NCBI RefSeq assembly: GCF_019320115.1
Contig: NC_089594.1
Span: 20,544,055 to 20,608,054, forward strand
Source: Miscanthus floridulus
Lineage: Eukaryota; Streptophyta; Magnoliopsida; Poales; Poaceae
Direction of reading: 5' to 3'
DNA length: 64,000 bases
Shown: in pieces, positions 24,301 through 35,514 of the stretch
Position numbering within the stretch: position 1 is the first letter of the stretch
How the letters are laid out: each line of letters starts with the position of its first letter
Notes under the pieces: model-generated
The model's input: only the letters and a program-made list of their open reading frames with translations
The model's database searches: none
Told to the model about the DNA's origin: nothing
Made by a program: the position numbers and the translations under genes

Positions 24301-24819
24301 TCAGGGGATCGTCTTTCCCAAGACCGGAGGAAGTAGGCTATAGCTCACTGTCTTCAGCGATGCAAACATGGCGGGGACATCGACGGACGGCGGAGCACCT
24401 CTAGCGTGCTCGTCTTCCTCAGGTCGGCTCCAATCTCATGGATGTCGCTGAAACAGAAGGTGGTGGCGCTATCTACGTGTGAGGCAGAGTACGTAGCGGT
24501 GGCCATAGCGGCGTGCCAAGTTGTGTGGCTACGCCAGCTACTGGGCGAGCTGACCGGTGTGGAAGCTCACCCACCAGCACTGATGGTGGACAACCAGCCC
24601 ACCATCGCCCTCACGAAGAATCCGGTTCTCCATGACTGGAGCAAACACATCGACGTCAAGTTCCATTTCCTCAGGGACTGTGTTGATGGAGGGCAGATCA
24701 TCGTCGAGTTTGTCGAAACTGGTCGGCAACTCACGGACGTCCTCACCAAGCTGCTCGGACGTCTTCGACTCACGGAGCTGAAGGAGATGATCGGCATGGA
24801 GGGGGTTCAAGGGATAGCA
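21308..24819 (+). pseudogene. Copia gag-pol, integrase core missing, six stops, one frameshift
   Basis: Gag (21308-22045) has the copia capsid fold region. A zinc knuckle CWRCGKTGY-stop-ARECP (about 22060-22100) follows, then protease with WYLDSGTSNHM (about 22335) and the start of the GAG-pre-integrase segment. The D,D35E integrase core is absent: the frame passes from LGHL (about 22725) into a repetitive linker. RT begins at about 23106 with WVCKVKRDEHG and HHLDVKLAFLNR; YVDD is at about 23862. RNase H includes STCEAEYVA and DNQPTIAL. Stops at 22043, 22088, 22616, 22697, 23990 and 24341 are each one transition from the expected Gln, Trp or Arg codon. A frameshift lies near 23745. No functional protein is expected. 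Confidence 0.9.
22740..23095 (+). repeat. GTGCCGAGCACT-type repeat linker between protease and RT
   Basis: Roughly fifteen degenerate copies of GTGCCGAGCACTCC or GGTGCCGACCACTCC, spaced 20-40 bp, fill the gap left by the missing integrase. Part of this may be the normal Ser/Pro-rich linker before copia RT; the regular repetition suggests expansion by slippage. Confidence 0.65.
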
Positions 24820-24838
24820 GTAGGATTAGGGGGAAAAT
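24820..24838 (+). promoter_or_regulatory. Polypurine tract
   Basis: A purine-rich run (AGGATTAGGGGGAAAA) lies immediately before the right LTR, where plus-strand synthesis is primed. Confidence 0.75.
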
Positions 24839-25284
24839 TGTTAGATAATCTACTGCTTCCTTGTGTGAACACATGGCAGGGGAAGGCGGCGTCGAAAAGG
24901 CTCCCTACTGTGGTACTGTAGCCGCTGCAGGGGCAGGCGCCGAACGGCTCACCTGCCGCACTGTAGCCACAGCAGAGACAGGCGCAGAAGTCAGTCCTGC
25001 TGTGTTATCTAGTCGCTGTTGCAGTATGACAGCTGTATTAGGACTAGATGGATAGAGTTGTATATATAGTTTGCCACTGCAACTCAATAAAGAGGGAGTT
25101 CAGATTTGCCATCTCCTCTGCAGGGCTCCGACCAACGCTGGTGCTCGTGCTCTGTGTGTATGCTCTGTTCTCCCTCCCTTCTTCTACCTTTAGCCATAGA
25201 GTGTGGTCGGACAACACTTGTCGTGGTCGGCAAGACTGGTGAGTGGTCGACTCACCTGAGCCGGTGATCCTGTGTGGACCAACA
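24839..25284 (+). repeat. Right (3') LTR of copia element
   Basis: 446 bp, TGTTAGATAATC to GGACCAACA, followed by ATTAC at 25285-25289. Confidence 0.92.
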
Positions 25285-25289
25285 ATTAC

Positions 25290-27056
25290 ATATAAGTAAT
25301 TAGTAGCAACTTTTTTGGGGTATAAATAGCAGCAGCCTGTCTGCTAGCATCCTAGTTTGAAGAGGACAACTCGGATCACTCCTTTTCGGCCTCTCCGCTA
25401 TCAGCCTTGTTTGAAACATGGCATAGAAATTTTGTTCACTTGAATTGTTTTGCAAGCTTATTAAAATTATTTACACCATTTGCAGAACACTTCGAATAGC
25501 AACCAGAGTTTACCAGTAAACCTATTCCAATCATTGTTTCTTCGGCTCTCAAATGTGCATGAAATTTTGAGACGTTCATGGACTGTTTGCAAAGGCTCTT
25601 TTATTTGGAGTTACAACCTTGTAGATAATCATGTCTACATCTAAATACCATAAATAAATTTGCGCTTATAGTTTCTGACCCTAAACATTTCATAGAGCAA
25701 AGCATTCCTGCTGTCCGGCCAGTTTGACTGCAAAGTGCGAACTCACCGTTAGAGAAGCAAAGCAGGCTTACTGAAAGGTGCATTTGGCTAACTGATGCTG
25801 CAGCTATGTGATGCATATTTCCTATTGAATTCAGGAGAGAAACTATGGCTCATTAGAGAGAGAGTTAATTAGTTGCTTACATATTTTGACATCTCAAGAG
25901 TCAAGAGCATGAGCTTAGCAATACCAGTACAAGCCCTCGGGAGCATGAGCGCAGCAGGGATCAAAATGTGTTCTTTACCCATAACATAATGTACAAAATG
26001 ACCAAAAAGTTATCTTTACAAAAGCAAAAGCAAAGCATAAACTGGAAGCCGGCGGAAAGCAAAAATAATGGATCCCTGCCATTGTAGAAAAGATCTTCAA
26101 ATTAAAAAAAAGCATAAGTAAATTTAAATGATCTACAAGTAAAATGACCATTCTTAGTATATGAGCAATACCGAAGTATGGCTTGTACTGCTCCAAAGAT
26201 GCCACCTGTAGAGGGCGAAGAAGACGAGAGGGGCTATGTCTCTAAAGTCTAAACCGAATGCAATACAAATAACAGAAGACAGATCACACGGAATGCAATG
26301 TTTAGATAAACGAGGATTCCTTCAGTTATAAAACCATTCGAATCCAAATAGCTTAGAGATCACACATGATGAAATCTAAATGCAGTTACTGAGATCTATA
26401 AATGAAATGTACCTATCGACACAGATGATTCTCGGATGGAAATGCTGACGGCAATGAAGTCAGCGTGCTGACAGTGTGGGATGTGGGCATGTGGCAGTAG
26501 ACTGCACGACGCCGGTGTGCAGGCTGAGAGAAGGTTTGCGGTGATCATCGATTCATTGGGGATGGAGGGGGATCGGGACGGCGGTGACTGTCTATGGGAT
26601 CGGGGATCACCTTGCTGCGACTACGGCCCTCGGTGCGGGTGGGAACTGGGAACGAACCGCACCTCGTCGGCCGCCTCTTGCCGTTGGCCGCTGCTGCGGA
26701 CTGCGGGTGGGAACTGGGATCAGGAAGAAGGATCGGCCGAGGTGGTTGACGAGCTTGCCGGTCTGCTTGGACTGCTTGAGGACGAGGCATTCTCCTGCTG
26801 GAAGACCCTCGGGGAGGGGAGGGCAGATGGCGGCGGTAGATGCGGGATGCACGATTTAGGAATTAGGGGGCAGGACGCGAGGGAATTTAGGAAGGTGGGA
26901 TAGGGAGGTGCCGTGATTACTGTGATCAGTGCAGGACTGCCGGAAACGATTTCAGGAGAGGCAGGTTCACGAGATCGCACGGCAGAAAGGTGAGGCGACC
27001 CCAAAACAAATGTCGCACCAAAAAGTTGTCTTAGTTTTGTTCTTTTTAGTTGTAGG
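25290..27056. other. Non-coding stretch with a GC-rich block
   Basis: Bases 25290-26400 are AT-rich with no gene seen. Bases 26470-26980 are GC-rich and open in several frames on both strands without recognisable motifs. This block could be the leader or first exon of an unseen minus-strand transcript, or part of a transposon. I call no gene. Confidence 0.35.
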
Positions 27057-27064
27057 AAAAGAGT

Positions 27065-27843
27065 TAAGGATAAAAACGAACGAAAACGAACGGAAAATAG
27101 CTCTACCGTTTTTGTTTTCATATTTTTTTACGAAAACGGGAGCGGGAGCCAGACAACCGGGAGCGAAAACGGTAGCGGGATAAACGGTAATACGAAAACG
27201 GATAAATACGATCGGAAAATAGATGGAAACGAACGGTAAGCGGGAACTTAAGCCGGAATTACATGCCGCATATGATAGCTCAAATATAGAAACCAAAGAG
27301 CATTAATAAATAGATAATACACTTAACAGACCACACACAAATATTAGTACAATACCAAATATGAAATATCCATACATCACACCCAGACACCAACAGCACA
27401 GCGGAGAGTTTAAAAAAACAGCATAGCGGAGAGCACACAGCATCATAGCCCATCAGCCTCTCCTCTTTCCTTCCCAGGCCGCAGGCCTGTTTCCTGCACC
27501 GGCACCCCACCCACCAGGTCGGCCCACTAGGCATCCCCAGCCCGCGCCCCTCCCTTCGTCGCTGGGCCGTGGTCCAACTCGCGCTGGGAGCCAGCCAAGC
27601 CTTCTATGCTGTGTTGGACTGTTATCCCGGATTTAAGAAAACGGGATATCCCAGTTGAAAACAGCATACCGCAAATACGGACGGACAAATGCTCTACCAT
27701 TTTTGGTCCCGGTCCCGGTCTCAGTTCACTCTGTCCTGTTTTCGGTCCCGTTTCTGTTTATCCAGAAAAAACGAAAACGGACAGGAAAAAACAATATACG
27801 GTTGCGGACAGAACGGGATTCATCCCATCCATTTTCATCCTTA
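27065..27843. mobile_element. hAT-like non-autonomous element, 779 bp
   Basis: Left end TAAGGATAAAAACGAACG and right end (reverse complement) TAAGGATGAAAATGGATGG form inverted termini. They are flanked by AAAAGAGT (27057-27064) and ATAAGAGT (27844-27851), an 8-bp duplication matching at seven positions. Subterminal regions are rich in short ACGG/CCGT words (about 27070-27260 and 27620-27820), typical of hAT elements. No transposase was seen. Confidence 0.65.
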
Positions 27844-28245
27844 ATAAGAGTAACCACCTTTTTGTTACTTGTGCAGTTGTTTTCCTTTGCTCTAAAAGAA
27901 CCTTGTCTTTTTTTCTAAGTTTTATATTTCATAACCAGATAGCCTTCTAACCTTTTTTCCTATTACTTTATTTATTACTTATGAGGATTCATTCATAGTT
28001 CATTGCACATTAGTTATCCTGACAAATGTAATGGCAACAAACATTGGGTGCACATATTGTTTTTTTTATAATTTTCTTAAGACTATTTCCAATAAATATA
28101 TATTAATAACAATGCATATGACATTATTAATAGTTTTTAACAACTTATTCATATGTTGGACTCATGTGCATTCATATATAATTTCTATTACAAACATGAC
28201 AATTTTGTCATATTAAAAAATAAGGTAAATAAGGTGGCTATCTTA

Positions 28246-28600
28246 GAGCAACTCCAACCAAGCTCTCAAAAATTTCCCCCTATTCTTTCAATTGAGAGTT
28301 CCCCATCTATATTTCATTCCCTACTTTTCAGTGCACTCTAACCGATGTCCTAAATTTCCCCTACTTTACACTGTATTGTCATGGACCCTGTTCATTTGCC
28401 CCACTTGTCAGCTTTATGGGAAGAGAGAAAGGAGAAATAGGGGGAAGGATGAGGGGCACCAACATATGAAAGTTAAGGAGAGAGAAATGAGAGTCCCTCG
28501 TCCACTAGAGGCTGAATAAGGGGTCAGTTGCAGAGGGTTTCATGTGTTGAGCTCTCAAAAATGGGATGAGGCCTCAAGTGGGGCTTTGTTGGAGTTGCCC
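28246..28600. mobile_element. Tourist/Harbinger-type MITE, 355 bp
   Basis: Inverted ends GAGCAACTCCAACCAAGC and (reverse complement) GGGCAACTCCAACAAAGC are flanked on both sides by TTA (28243-28245 and 28601-28603), the 3-bp PIF/Harbinger duplication. No coding capacity. Confidence 0.8.
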
Positions 28601-28603
28601 TTA

Positions 28604-29627
28604 TAACTCTATTATTTATTTTATGGTGGCTTGTTATGGATGTGAACCGAACACATCAATGGACACGCCTATTTATAGCTGCTCATGATCACTATGGTAT
28701 TACAAAAAAAAATTATATTTTTTCTAATACTTATATATTCTTAGATATTTTTAGCTTACAAGAATATCTACACCTAGAGTATCCTAATTTTCGCTATGAA
28801 ACATGACAAATATATCTCATGTATGCTCATTATTTATCTAGAAAGTTCCACAAATATGCATCGCTATCTTTAGCACTACCATTTAATGTATACTTATCTC
28901 CGTTAGTCGTGCATGATACTATCTTTAAATCTTTTATGCTTTGCCATCCCGGCCTCCTACCCTAGTGACAAGTTCTGCTCTTCCTTCATCTCATACATTT
29001 TTTGATGAGAATATCACTCCTTTGGATACACATGATGCTCCTCAAGTTTGTTAACAAAAACATGGGATGGCACACTTGACATGTGGCTGTCAGCCTATAG
29101 TCTTTCTATTTTCTTTCTTCTCTCTCCTTAGTCCGTTCTTCCTACTCCCGATCCATCCGCAGAGGGTGGTGGCCGCCTCCTCCCCCCTTGCGGCCGAGCT
29201 TGCCCCAATGTTCCACAAGGCGCTCGCCTAGGCGCGCTTATACGCTAGGCGGAGGGGCACCGCCTCACCCAAGGGGGTAGGCGGAGAATAGGTGGTGTGC
29301 CCTAGATCTAGGGTTGCGGCGGAGGCGCGAGCGTGCCAGGTTGAGGCTAGCGGCAGGCGCGGCCATGAGGAAGGCGCGCTGTGGGCGCAACTGGAGGCAG
29401 CGGGTGGAGGTTGGGAGGAGGGCGGGCAGAGGTGATGGGCGCGAGGTTGCAAGGAGATAGGCGCGGCCTGGAGGCAGCGACGATGGGCGAGGAGCGCGGA
29501 CAAGAGGATGTAGACGTGGACATGAGCAGAGTAGTGCGGGAGGTGGATGGAGTGGTGACTTAGGTCAGGAAGGATAAGGTGTAGTAAATAACGTGGATGG
29601 GCCTTTTTTAGTCTTTTACAACTTTAA
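28604..29627. other. Non-coding, AT-rich then GC-rich
   Basis: AT-rich to about 29100. Then a GC-rich block (29150-29560) has several GCCTAGGCG-type words and open frames on both strands without recognisable motifs. It may be a transposon remnant. Confidence 0.35.
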
Positions 29628-30239
29628 GGCTCCGTTTGGGTGTTTTTGTTTTCTAAAACTGTAGTATTGCGAAACCACAGTTTTAAAAACCGTAAGTTTG
29701 TAATACCATAGTATTTAGAAACCACAGTGTTTCTCTATTTAAGAAAAGCCATGACGTGTTTGGCTACACAGCAATATGTTGCTTTTGAGACTAGTTGGGT
29801 TTGTGTCTTTGCTGCTAAAAATAGCATGTATCTCTGCATACATATGAATTCATTTTTATTTAAATGAATGCTTATAGTACTATTAAACAGATTGGATGAG
29901 CAGTCAAACTGTCCTTCTTCAACGGATCACAATTATTTCTGTTACTAGTCTTGCCGTAGTCTTTTCCTATTGATCGGGTCTTACGAGGACCTTGCATGCA
30001 AACTAATCACAACTCTATCTGAATATTTGTATATAGAAAGCTATGTCCAAACGCCACAGTTCAACAATTATCAACAATGTGGGGAAGTTTTATCCAGGGA
30101 AAGCAAAGAGATGATGATGAGTTTGCTCTCATCACAGGATATAATCTTGGGAGTGATTCTTCATCTGAGCGTACACCAATCCATGATTCTATTCTTTAGG
30201 AGAAGAATATGTATCAGAAGTTTCTTTATGGGTTAGGTT

Positions 30240-31079
30240 GCAAGCGAGAATTTCGGATGGAGAAAGCAATCTTTTATAGATTGGTGGATTTGCTTTGAGA
30301 TAAGAATCTTCTGCAAGATACCAGAGGAGTTGCAGTTGAAGAACAGGTAGCTATATTCATGTATGCTATATCAAAAAAATGCAAGCAACAGAGATCTGCA
30401 ATGGCATTTCCAACATAGCAGCGAGACAATAAGTAGACACTTTGGGTCAGTACTAAGAGCAATCACGAGGTTAACAAGAAGCCTTATACAATTGCCAACC
30501 ATCAATATTTCGATCAAAATTCCAAGTAAGTCAATGTTTACGCCATACTACTGCTAGTGGCACTCATTTTTCGCAAGTGGCGCTTATTTTTCGCACATCT
30601 ATTTATGTTCTCATGTTCAATTTTTAACTAGAGATATGTTCGGTAGGACTGTATTGGAGCAATAGATGGAACACATGTTTCGATTTCCATTGCTCCACGC
30701 TTACAAGATCCGTACCAAAATAGGAAGGGGACATTGTCTCAAAATATCATGGTTGCATGTAATTTTGACAATCGGTTTGTACATGTTAGTGCAGTCAGAT
30801 GCGAGAGTGTTGCAAAATGCACTACAAAATAATTTTTATGTGCCTGAAGGAAAGTTCTATTTAGTCTATGCAGGATATGCCAATACACCAAATTTTATTG
30901 CACCATATTGCAATGTAAGATATCATCTACAGGAGCAAGGCAGAAGCAACCAAAGGCCACAAACTCCACAAGAATTATTCAACCTGAGGCATGCACAGCT
31001 CTGTAATCATGTTGAACGTATTATAGGTGTTGTAAAGATGCGTTTTCAAATATTGAAGTGTACTTCGCATCACCCTTGA
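30240..31079 (+). pseudogene. HARBI1-like PIF/Harbinger transposase, broken
   Basis: Recognisable blocks: DLQWHFQHSSETISRHF (about 30390-30440), a helix-turn-helix-like segment; DCIGAIDGTHVSIS (about 30638-30690) with the first catalytic Asp; FYLVYAGYANTPNFIAPY (about 30855-30905); and NHVERIIGVVKMRF (about 31008-31050) with the catalytic Glu. The family motif around the second Asp is Asp-Ala-Gly-Tyr, but here the codon at 30867-30869 is TAT (Tyr), so a catalytic residue is lost. The frame changes near 30790 and several stops lie upstream. It ends near 31079, where non-element sequence begins. Confidence 0.85.
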
Positions 31080-32328
31080 ATGGACCGTGGCGCCTAAGAG
31101 GGAAGAGAATTAGGCAACTTAAAAACTATTTCTAAACTATGGCCTCTAAAGCAACCTAGTCAAAACCTATGCAAGAAATAATCTATCTAGATATGCAATT
31201 AAGGTTTTGCTAGATGTGTTGCTATCTCTACCTCAAAATAGGTATGCACCATAGGTTCCAATCCTATCGACTGGTCTGTCACACTAAGCTAAGAAAGTAA
31301 GCACACAACCAAGGTACATAAATTAAGTGTGGAAGGTAAAGGGCGATAGATATGCAAGCTCCCATTCGACGACGCCTGTATTTTTACCGAGGTATCGAGA
31401 AGCACGCAAGCTTCCTCCTAGTCCTTGATGGAGCCCCTCGCAAGGGCCAAGCTCCTGGTCGGGTAACTCCATGGATAGCCTTGGGCCTTCCCCATGCGCA
31501 AGACTATACTCCGGTGTACAAACACGGTGTGCGCAAGCACCTAAGATCAAGAGGTATGCAAACCTCACTAAACACACTAGGCATAAAACCTAGAGCAAGC
31601 ACATAAGTGGTAGTCTGCCTAAGCACTTCGCAAAGCACCTATACTAATCACCGAGTGTATCACTGAGCACTATATAGTTGGAGAGCACTAAAATGGTCAA
31701 CCGTTGGAGGCCAACGCCGGGTAACAGTTACATGTTGTTCCCGGCCCCACCTATCGACTCCCTCTCCTGGCGGTCACACCGTGGCGCGTCCAGAGAACTC
31801 CGCACTGGGCTGGAGTGTCGGACTAGGCCGACGGCCCATCATCGGACCGAATGCTTGCCCGTTTTTGAAGTCGCATGTCTTCCCGTGCGTGTGACCCTGG
31901 CGGTCCCACCATCGGACCGAATGGTCCAACCGTCGGACCCACTAAACATTGGGCACGTCTCGTCCGAGGCCCCCTACTGGCTCGGTCCGACGCCCTAGCG
32001 GTCCCACCATTGGAGTGAGCAGTCCCACCACCAGACAGACAGAGCCTGCCCTGTCTTTGTTTCTTCGCGCCAAGTTCTCCGTTAATTGTCCGGGCTTCTT
32101 TTTTGCGTTTTGGATCCTTCTCTTTATTTTTGAGACATCAACACATCTTCTAGCGTCTTCCTTCAGGTGTTGATCATCTTCTACATGTCCCAACACGATC
32201 CAAATCCGCATGTGCATCCTATTGAACTACAACAAAAACACTTACAAACATATTAGTCTAATTTGGTCTTATTGGTCATCAAACACCAAATTCTAAGCTA
32301 AATGGGCCAATGGTCCATTTTCCTTACA
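31077..32328. mobile_element. Candidate solo LTR or other insertion
   Basis: This 1.25-kb stretch interrupts the Harbinger element directly after its transposase. It starts TGAATGGACC and ends TTTTCCTTACA, flanked by ACCCT (31072-31076) and ACACT (32329-32333), a possible 5-bp duplication with one mismatch. Bases 31750-32030 hold several copies of CGGTCCCACCATCGGACCG-like words. No coding region. LTR status is a guess. Confidence 0.35.
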
Positions 32329-32848
32329 ACACTATTGACTCACGGGCAGATATTGTTTTATCATGTTGCGTACTTCATAATTTTATAAACAGCAAGCAAA
32401 CAATGGATTGAACAATCTGGTTTTTGTGTCCAAGAGACACAAATAGTTGATGTTCTTGGGGAGATACACATTATACAAGTGATGTGCAATCTCTAAATCA
32501 AAGAAGAACTTTGGGCAGTGCAAAGAGAGATAAAATAACTAGTGACATGTGGGCAGACTATAATATTTATCTGCAGCATTACATAAGAAATGATGCAAGA
32601 TTTTGTACTCACTTTTGTACAATAAAAGTTACATAAATATAGTTTTGCAGTATTTGATGTTTCTTTAATATATGGATTATTTAATCCAGGAACAATATTA
32701 ACAAAACCAGTTAACAATTGTAAATAAATCCTGATATGGTGGTCCTTATTAACACGAGCAAATTAAAAAAGATACAGCTAGTTGAAGCATATGAGCTAAG
32801 CAGTCTTTTTAATACCAAACCTTACTACTATTTAATAACAAATCTCAC

Positions 32849-33349
32849 CTAAAATTCAACATAGAAAATAGCTTCCTTAAGGAACTCCACAATATTATCA
32901 TTGCCATTCAGTGTCATGAATATCTCCCGGTTCATTTTGTCCTTCTTGAGATAGTTGATTGTCTTCATCAATTCTTGTGCTTGCAGAACGTCCAACTCCT
33001 GTAACTTTGCAACACACTTGGCCACCGAGTAAGGATCATTATTGGGGTCATTTCTTTCCATCTGGGCTAATTTAACTTCCTTGTAGCTCTCAATTTGCTT
33101 TGACTTAAGATCCTTATAGCTCTCAAGCTTCTGTTTCCTCAAGGCAACCAGACTCTCAAGCACAGCATGCTTGTTCTTCTTTGGTCTAGTTTTTTCAGGA
33201 ACTTTCTCGGTTGATCTAGCACGCTGCGTCCTACAACTTGCTGCTGAGTTTTCAAGTATTTGTTCCTCTGGATTTTTACTAGGATTTTGGCTATTTTCTG
33301 GAACATCACCAGGGTCACCATACGGTGAATCAGGAGCATTATTGTTCAT
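32849..33349 (-). pseudogene. Myb/SANT-like companion protein of Harbinger element (C-terminal part)
   Basis: An open frame of 166 residues beginning MNNNAPDSPYGDPGD. The second half is rich in Lys/Glu/Gln and includes ALRKQKLESYKDLKSKQ and DPYSVAKCVAKLQELD, followed by NREIFMTLN. This matches the C-terminal half of plant Myb/SANT-like PIF/Pong ORF1 proteins, which help the nuclease bind DNA and enter the nucleus. The SANT DNA-binding half is not visible upstream, so the gene is truncated or its first exon was lost. It faces the transposase gene. Confidence 0.65.
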
Positions 33350-33540
33350 CCCATACTCTTATCCAAAACTCAAACCAGATTCTGTGCCTTGTCGATTTGT
33401 TTTCTGGTTCTAGGAAAGGAAACATGGAAACAAAATGACTGCACATGGAAAGAAAAAAGGGCGCGAAGTGGAAATGAGACACGTGCCATCAGAGGGTGGG
33501 ACCGAGTTTTTTTGACTAAAAAAACTATGGTTTTATTAAT

Positions 33541-33781
33541 GGCAACATATCATGTGCAAACCAACTAACATGTGCAAACTTAAAAACTATCAATCAGGAC
33601 CACTGCATGCTGATCCAATTGATAGGGTGAGGGGGCTTAGGCGCAAAAAAAAAGGCGGGTGGGGGGCTTAAGCGCAAAAAATCCCACCTCTCACCCCCAT
33701 TCATTGGATCAGCATCTAGTGGTCCTGATCGGTAGTTTTCAAGTTTGCACAGGTTAGTTGGTTTGCACCTGATACGTTGCC
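33541..33781. mobile_element. MULE-type MITE with perfect 9-bp duplication
   Basis: A fold-back element of 241 bp: the left arm begins GGCAACATATCATGTGCAAA and the right arm, reversed, begins GGCAACGTATCAGGTGCAAA, with similarity extending over about 100 bp. TTTATTAAT flanks it exactly on both sides (33532-33540 and 33782-33790). It sits inside the right end of the Harbinger relic, so it is the younger insertion. Confidence 0.88.
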
Positions 33782-34071
33782 TTTATTAATACCTTAGTTT
33801 CTAAAACTCCAAATTAACTACATCCAAACACCTTCTTTCTTTCAGATACCTAGGTATTTTAAAAAAACCATGGTATTAATCTAAAACTCTTAAAAAAAAC
33901 TTTGTATCCAAACAAGCCCAAGTCCACAATCTCTTGTTTTTCTTTTATTTAAGATACTTTTATATGTAGATGTATAGGACAACTAGAGAATGTCTAGACG
34001 TGTCTAAGCTTTAGGCGGTAGGTCACCGTATAGATACCACCTAGTACTTTTTCTAAGGCATATTTAACTTA

Positions 34072-35097
34072 TTGCCATCCTTACGGATGGCACCTCTCCG
34101 TTTGCCAGCTTTAAACGCGTACCTACAGAATTGCCCTCAGGAATAGTGAACCACATACATTTTTGTCACTTCCGCTGATGTGGCACGCCACGTGTGCGTG
34201 CTAGCACGATAGTGTCTCTAGGAACCCATATAGGACATGTGAAATGACCTATTTTTACCCCTGCTACTTCTCTCCCTCCACTCGCTGATGCGTGGGCCCC
34301 ATATGTCAGCTTCTCCTTCAACCTCCATCCACCACCACGTAGCGAGGGAAGGGGAGGAGCTCGTGCAGTCCCGACCGATGTTTTCTCCATCCCCGACGAC
34401 CTTCTCCAGCGAGCCGGTGCGCGTGAGCCGGCGCGGGTGAGCTCCGCCGCGGGGCGGCGTGGGCGAGCTTCGCCACACGCGAGTCGCGTTGGTGAGCTCC
34501 ACCTCGGGCGAGCGATTCTTCTGCATGCCGACACACTCGACCATGGCTCGGGCCCCTCCTCTCTAGTTCGGATCTGGCCGCAGCCCCTTCCTCGGCTCTG
34601 GTGGGCGCGACCCTGGCTTCGGCAAGCGCGGCTGTCTCCTGCGGGTGCTGCTGTTCGAGGGCGCCGCAATTGACTTCTCCTCACCCTCTGTGCTGCTACA
34701 GCTCCCACGCCACTGCTGTGCACCCTTAGCAGCGGGCCAACTCCCTCCGATTCCAAGCAGGAGCACCTCTTCGGCCCCATGGAGTTCGACATGGCCAGGA
34801 CTCCGCACGAGCTCCGCCCTCCCCTCGCTACACGGTGATGGATGGAGGTGGGAGAAGAAGCTGACATGTGGGGCCCACGCGTCAAACAAGTGGAGGGAAA
34901 GAAGCATCAGGGGTAATATAGGTCATTTCGCGTGTCCGGTAGGGGTTTCCAGAGACGCTGCCGCGCTGGCATGCACCCGTGGCATGCCACGTCAGCGAAA
35001 GTGCCAAAAATGTAGGCGGTTCACTGTTTTGAAGGGCAATTCTGTAGGTGTCCGTCTAAAGTTGGCAAATGGAGAGGTGTCATCTCTAACAATGGCA
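34072..35097. mobile_element. Non-autonomous MULE, possibly Pack-MULE
   Basis: Two arms of about 280 bp (34072-34350 and 34800-35097) are inverted copies at roughly 80% identity, sharing for example ACCTACAGAATTGCCCT and GAAATGACCTAT. Between them lies a GC-rich segment (34370-34790) open in several frames. GC-rich captured gene pieces between long inverted repeats are typical of grass Pack-MULEs. No target duplication was found and the source gene was not recognised. Confidence 0.55.
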
Positions 35098-35514
35098 GCG
35101 GGGGCGGGTTCGGAGTGGGTATCCGCGGGTTTCAGGTCCTACGGTCCTGGTTGCGAGGATAGTTTTGCACCCACAGTTTTTTTATTCAGATATCTGAAAA
35201 TTTATGGGTTTGGTGTGGATTCTCAATTTCATCCGCGGATTACCCTTGGGTCGCGAAATAATTGGGCCCCACTGGGAGGCCATCTAAAACCCTAGGTATA
35301 TATCTTCTTGCAACTAAAAAGACCCGGATGAAATCGTTTTCGCCTCGCTAATCCGCGTTAATCGCCCCCGCTAAACACGCCAGCCCCGCCACGCTCTCTC
35401 TACCGGAACTGCCGCAACGACTCCCGCCCCGCTCCCTGTGTAGCGAGCGTCCGCGGAACCGCCGCCCGCGCACGACGCCCAGCACGCCCCGCGGCCTTCC
35501 CTCCCGTCTGCACA

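Larger units (their letters stand above)
20814..25284 (+). mobile_element. Ty1-copia LTR retrotransposon, defective
   Basis: Two 446-bp LTRs (TG...CA), a primer-binding site, a polypurine tract and an ATTAC duplication define a complete insertion of 4,471 bp. The LTRs differ at about 28 positions by eye (about 6%), nearly all transitions. At the commonly used grass rate of 1.3e-8 per site per year this gives roughly 2.5 million years; methylation-driven transitions would make that an overestimate. Order gag, protease, RT, RNase H is copia-type, but the integrase core is absent. Confidence 0.93.
29628..33919. mobile_element. PIF/Harbinger element relic with nested insertions
   Basis: Imperfect inverted ends (GGCTCCGTTTGG left; GGGCTTGTTTGG as the reverse complement on the right) enclose both PIF/Harbinger genes: a HARBI1-type nuclease reading right and a Myb/SANT-type companion reading left. 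The 3-bp target duplication is unclear (TAA on the left, AAG on the right). A MULE-type MITE at 33541-33781 and possibly a solo LTR at 31077-32328 are nested inside. Confidence 0.72.

Noticed and set aside
26481..26903. 140-residue plus-strand frame in a GC-rich block
   Set aside because: Open frames exist on both strands with no motif, splice structure or repeat support; composition alone explains them.
34166..34885. 239-residue minus-strand frame
   Set aside because: It runs through both the inverted arm and the GC-rich core of the Pack-MULE-like element, so it is not a natural gene.
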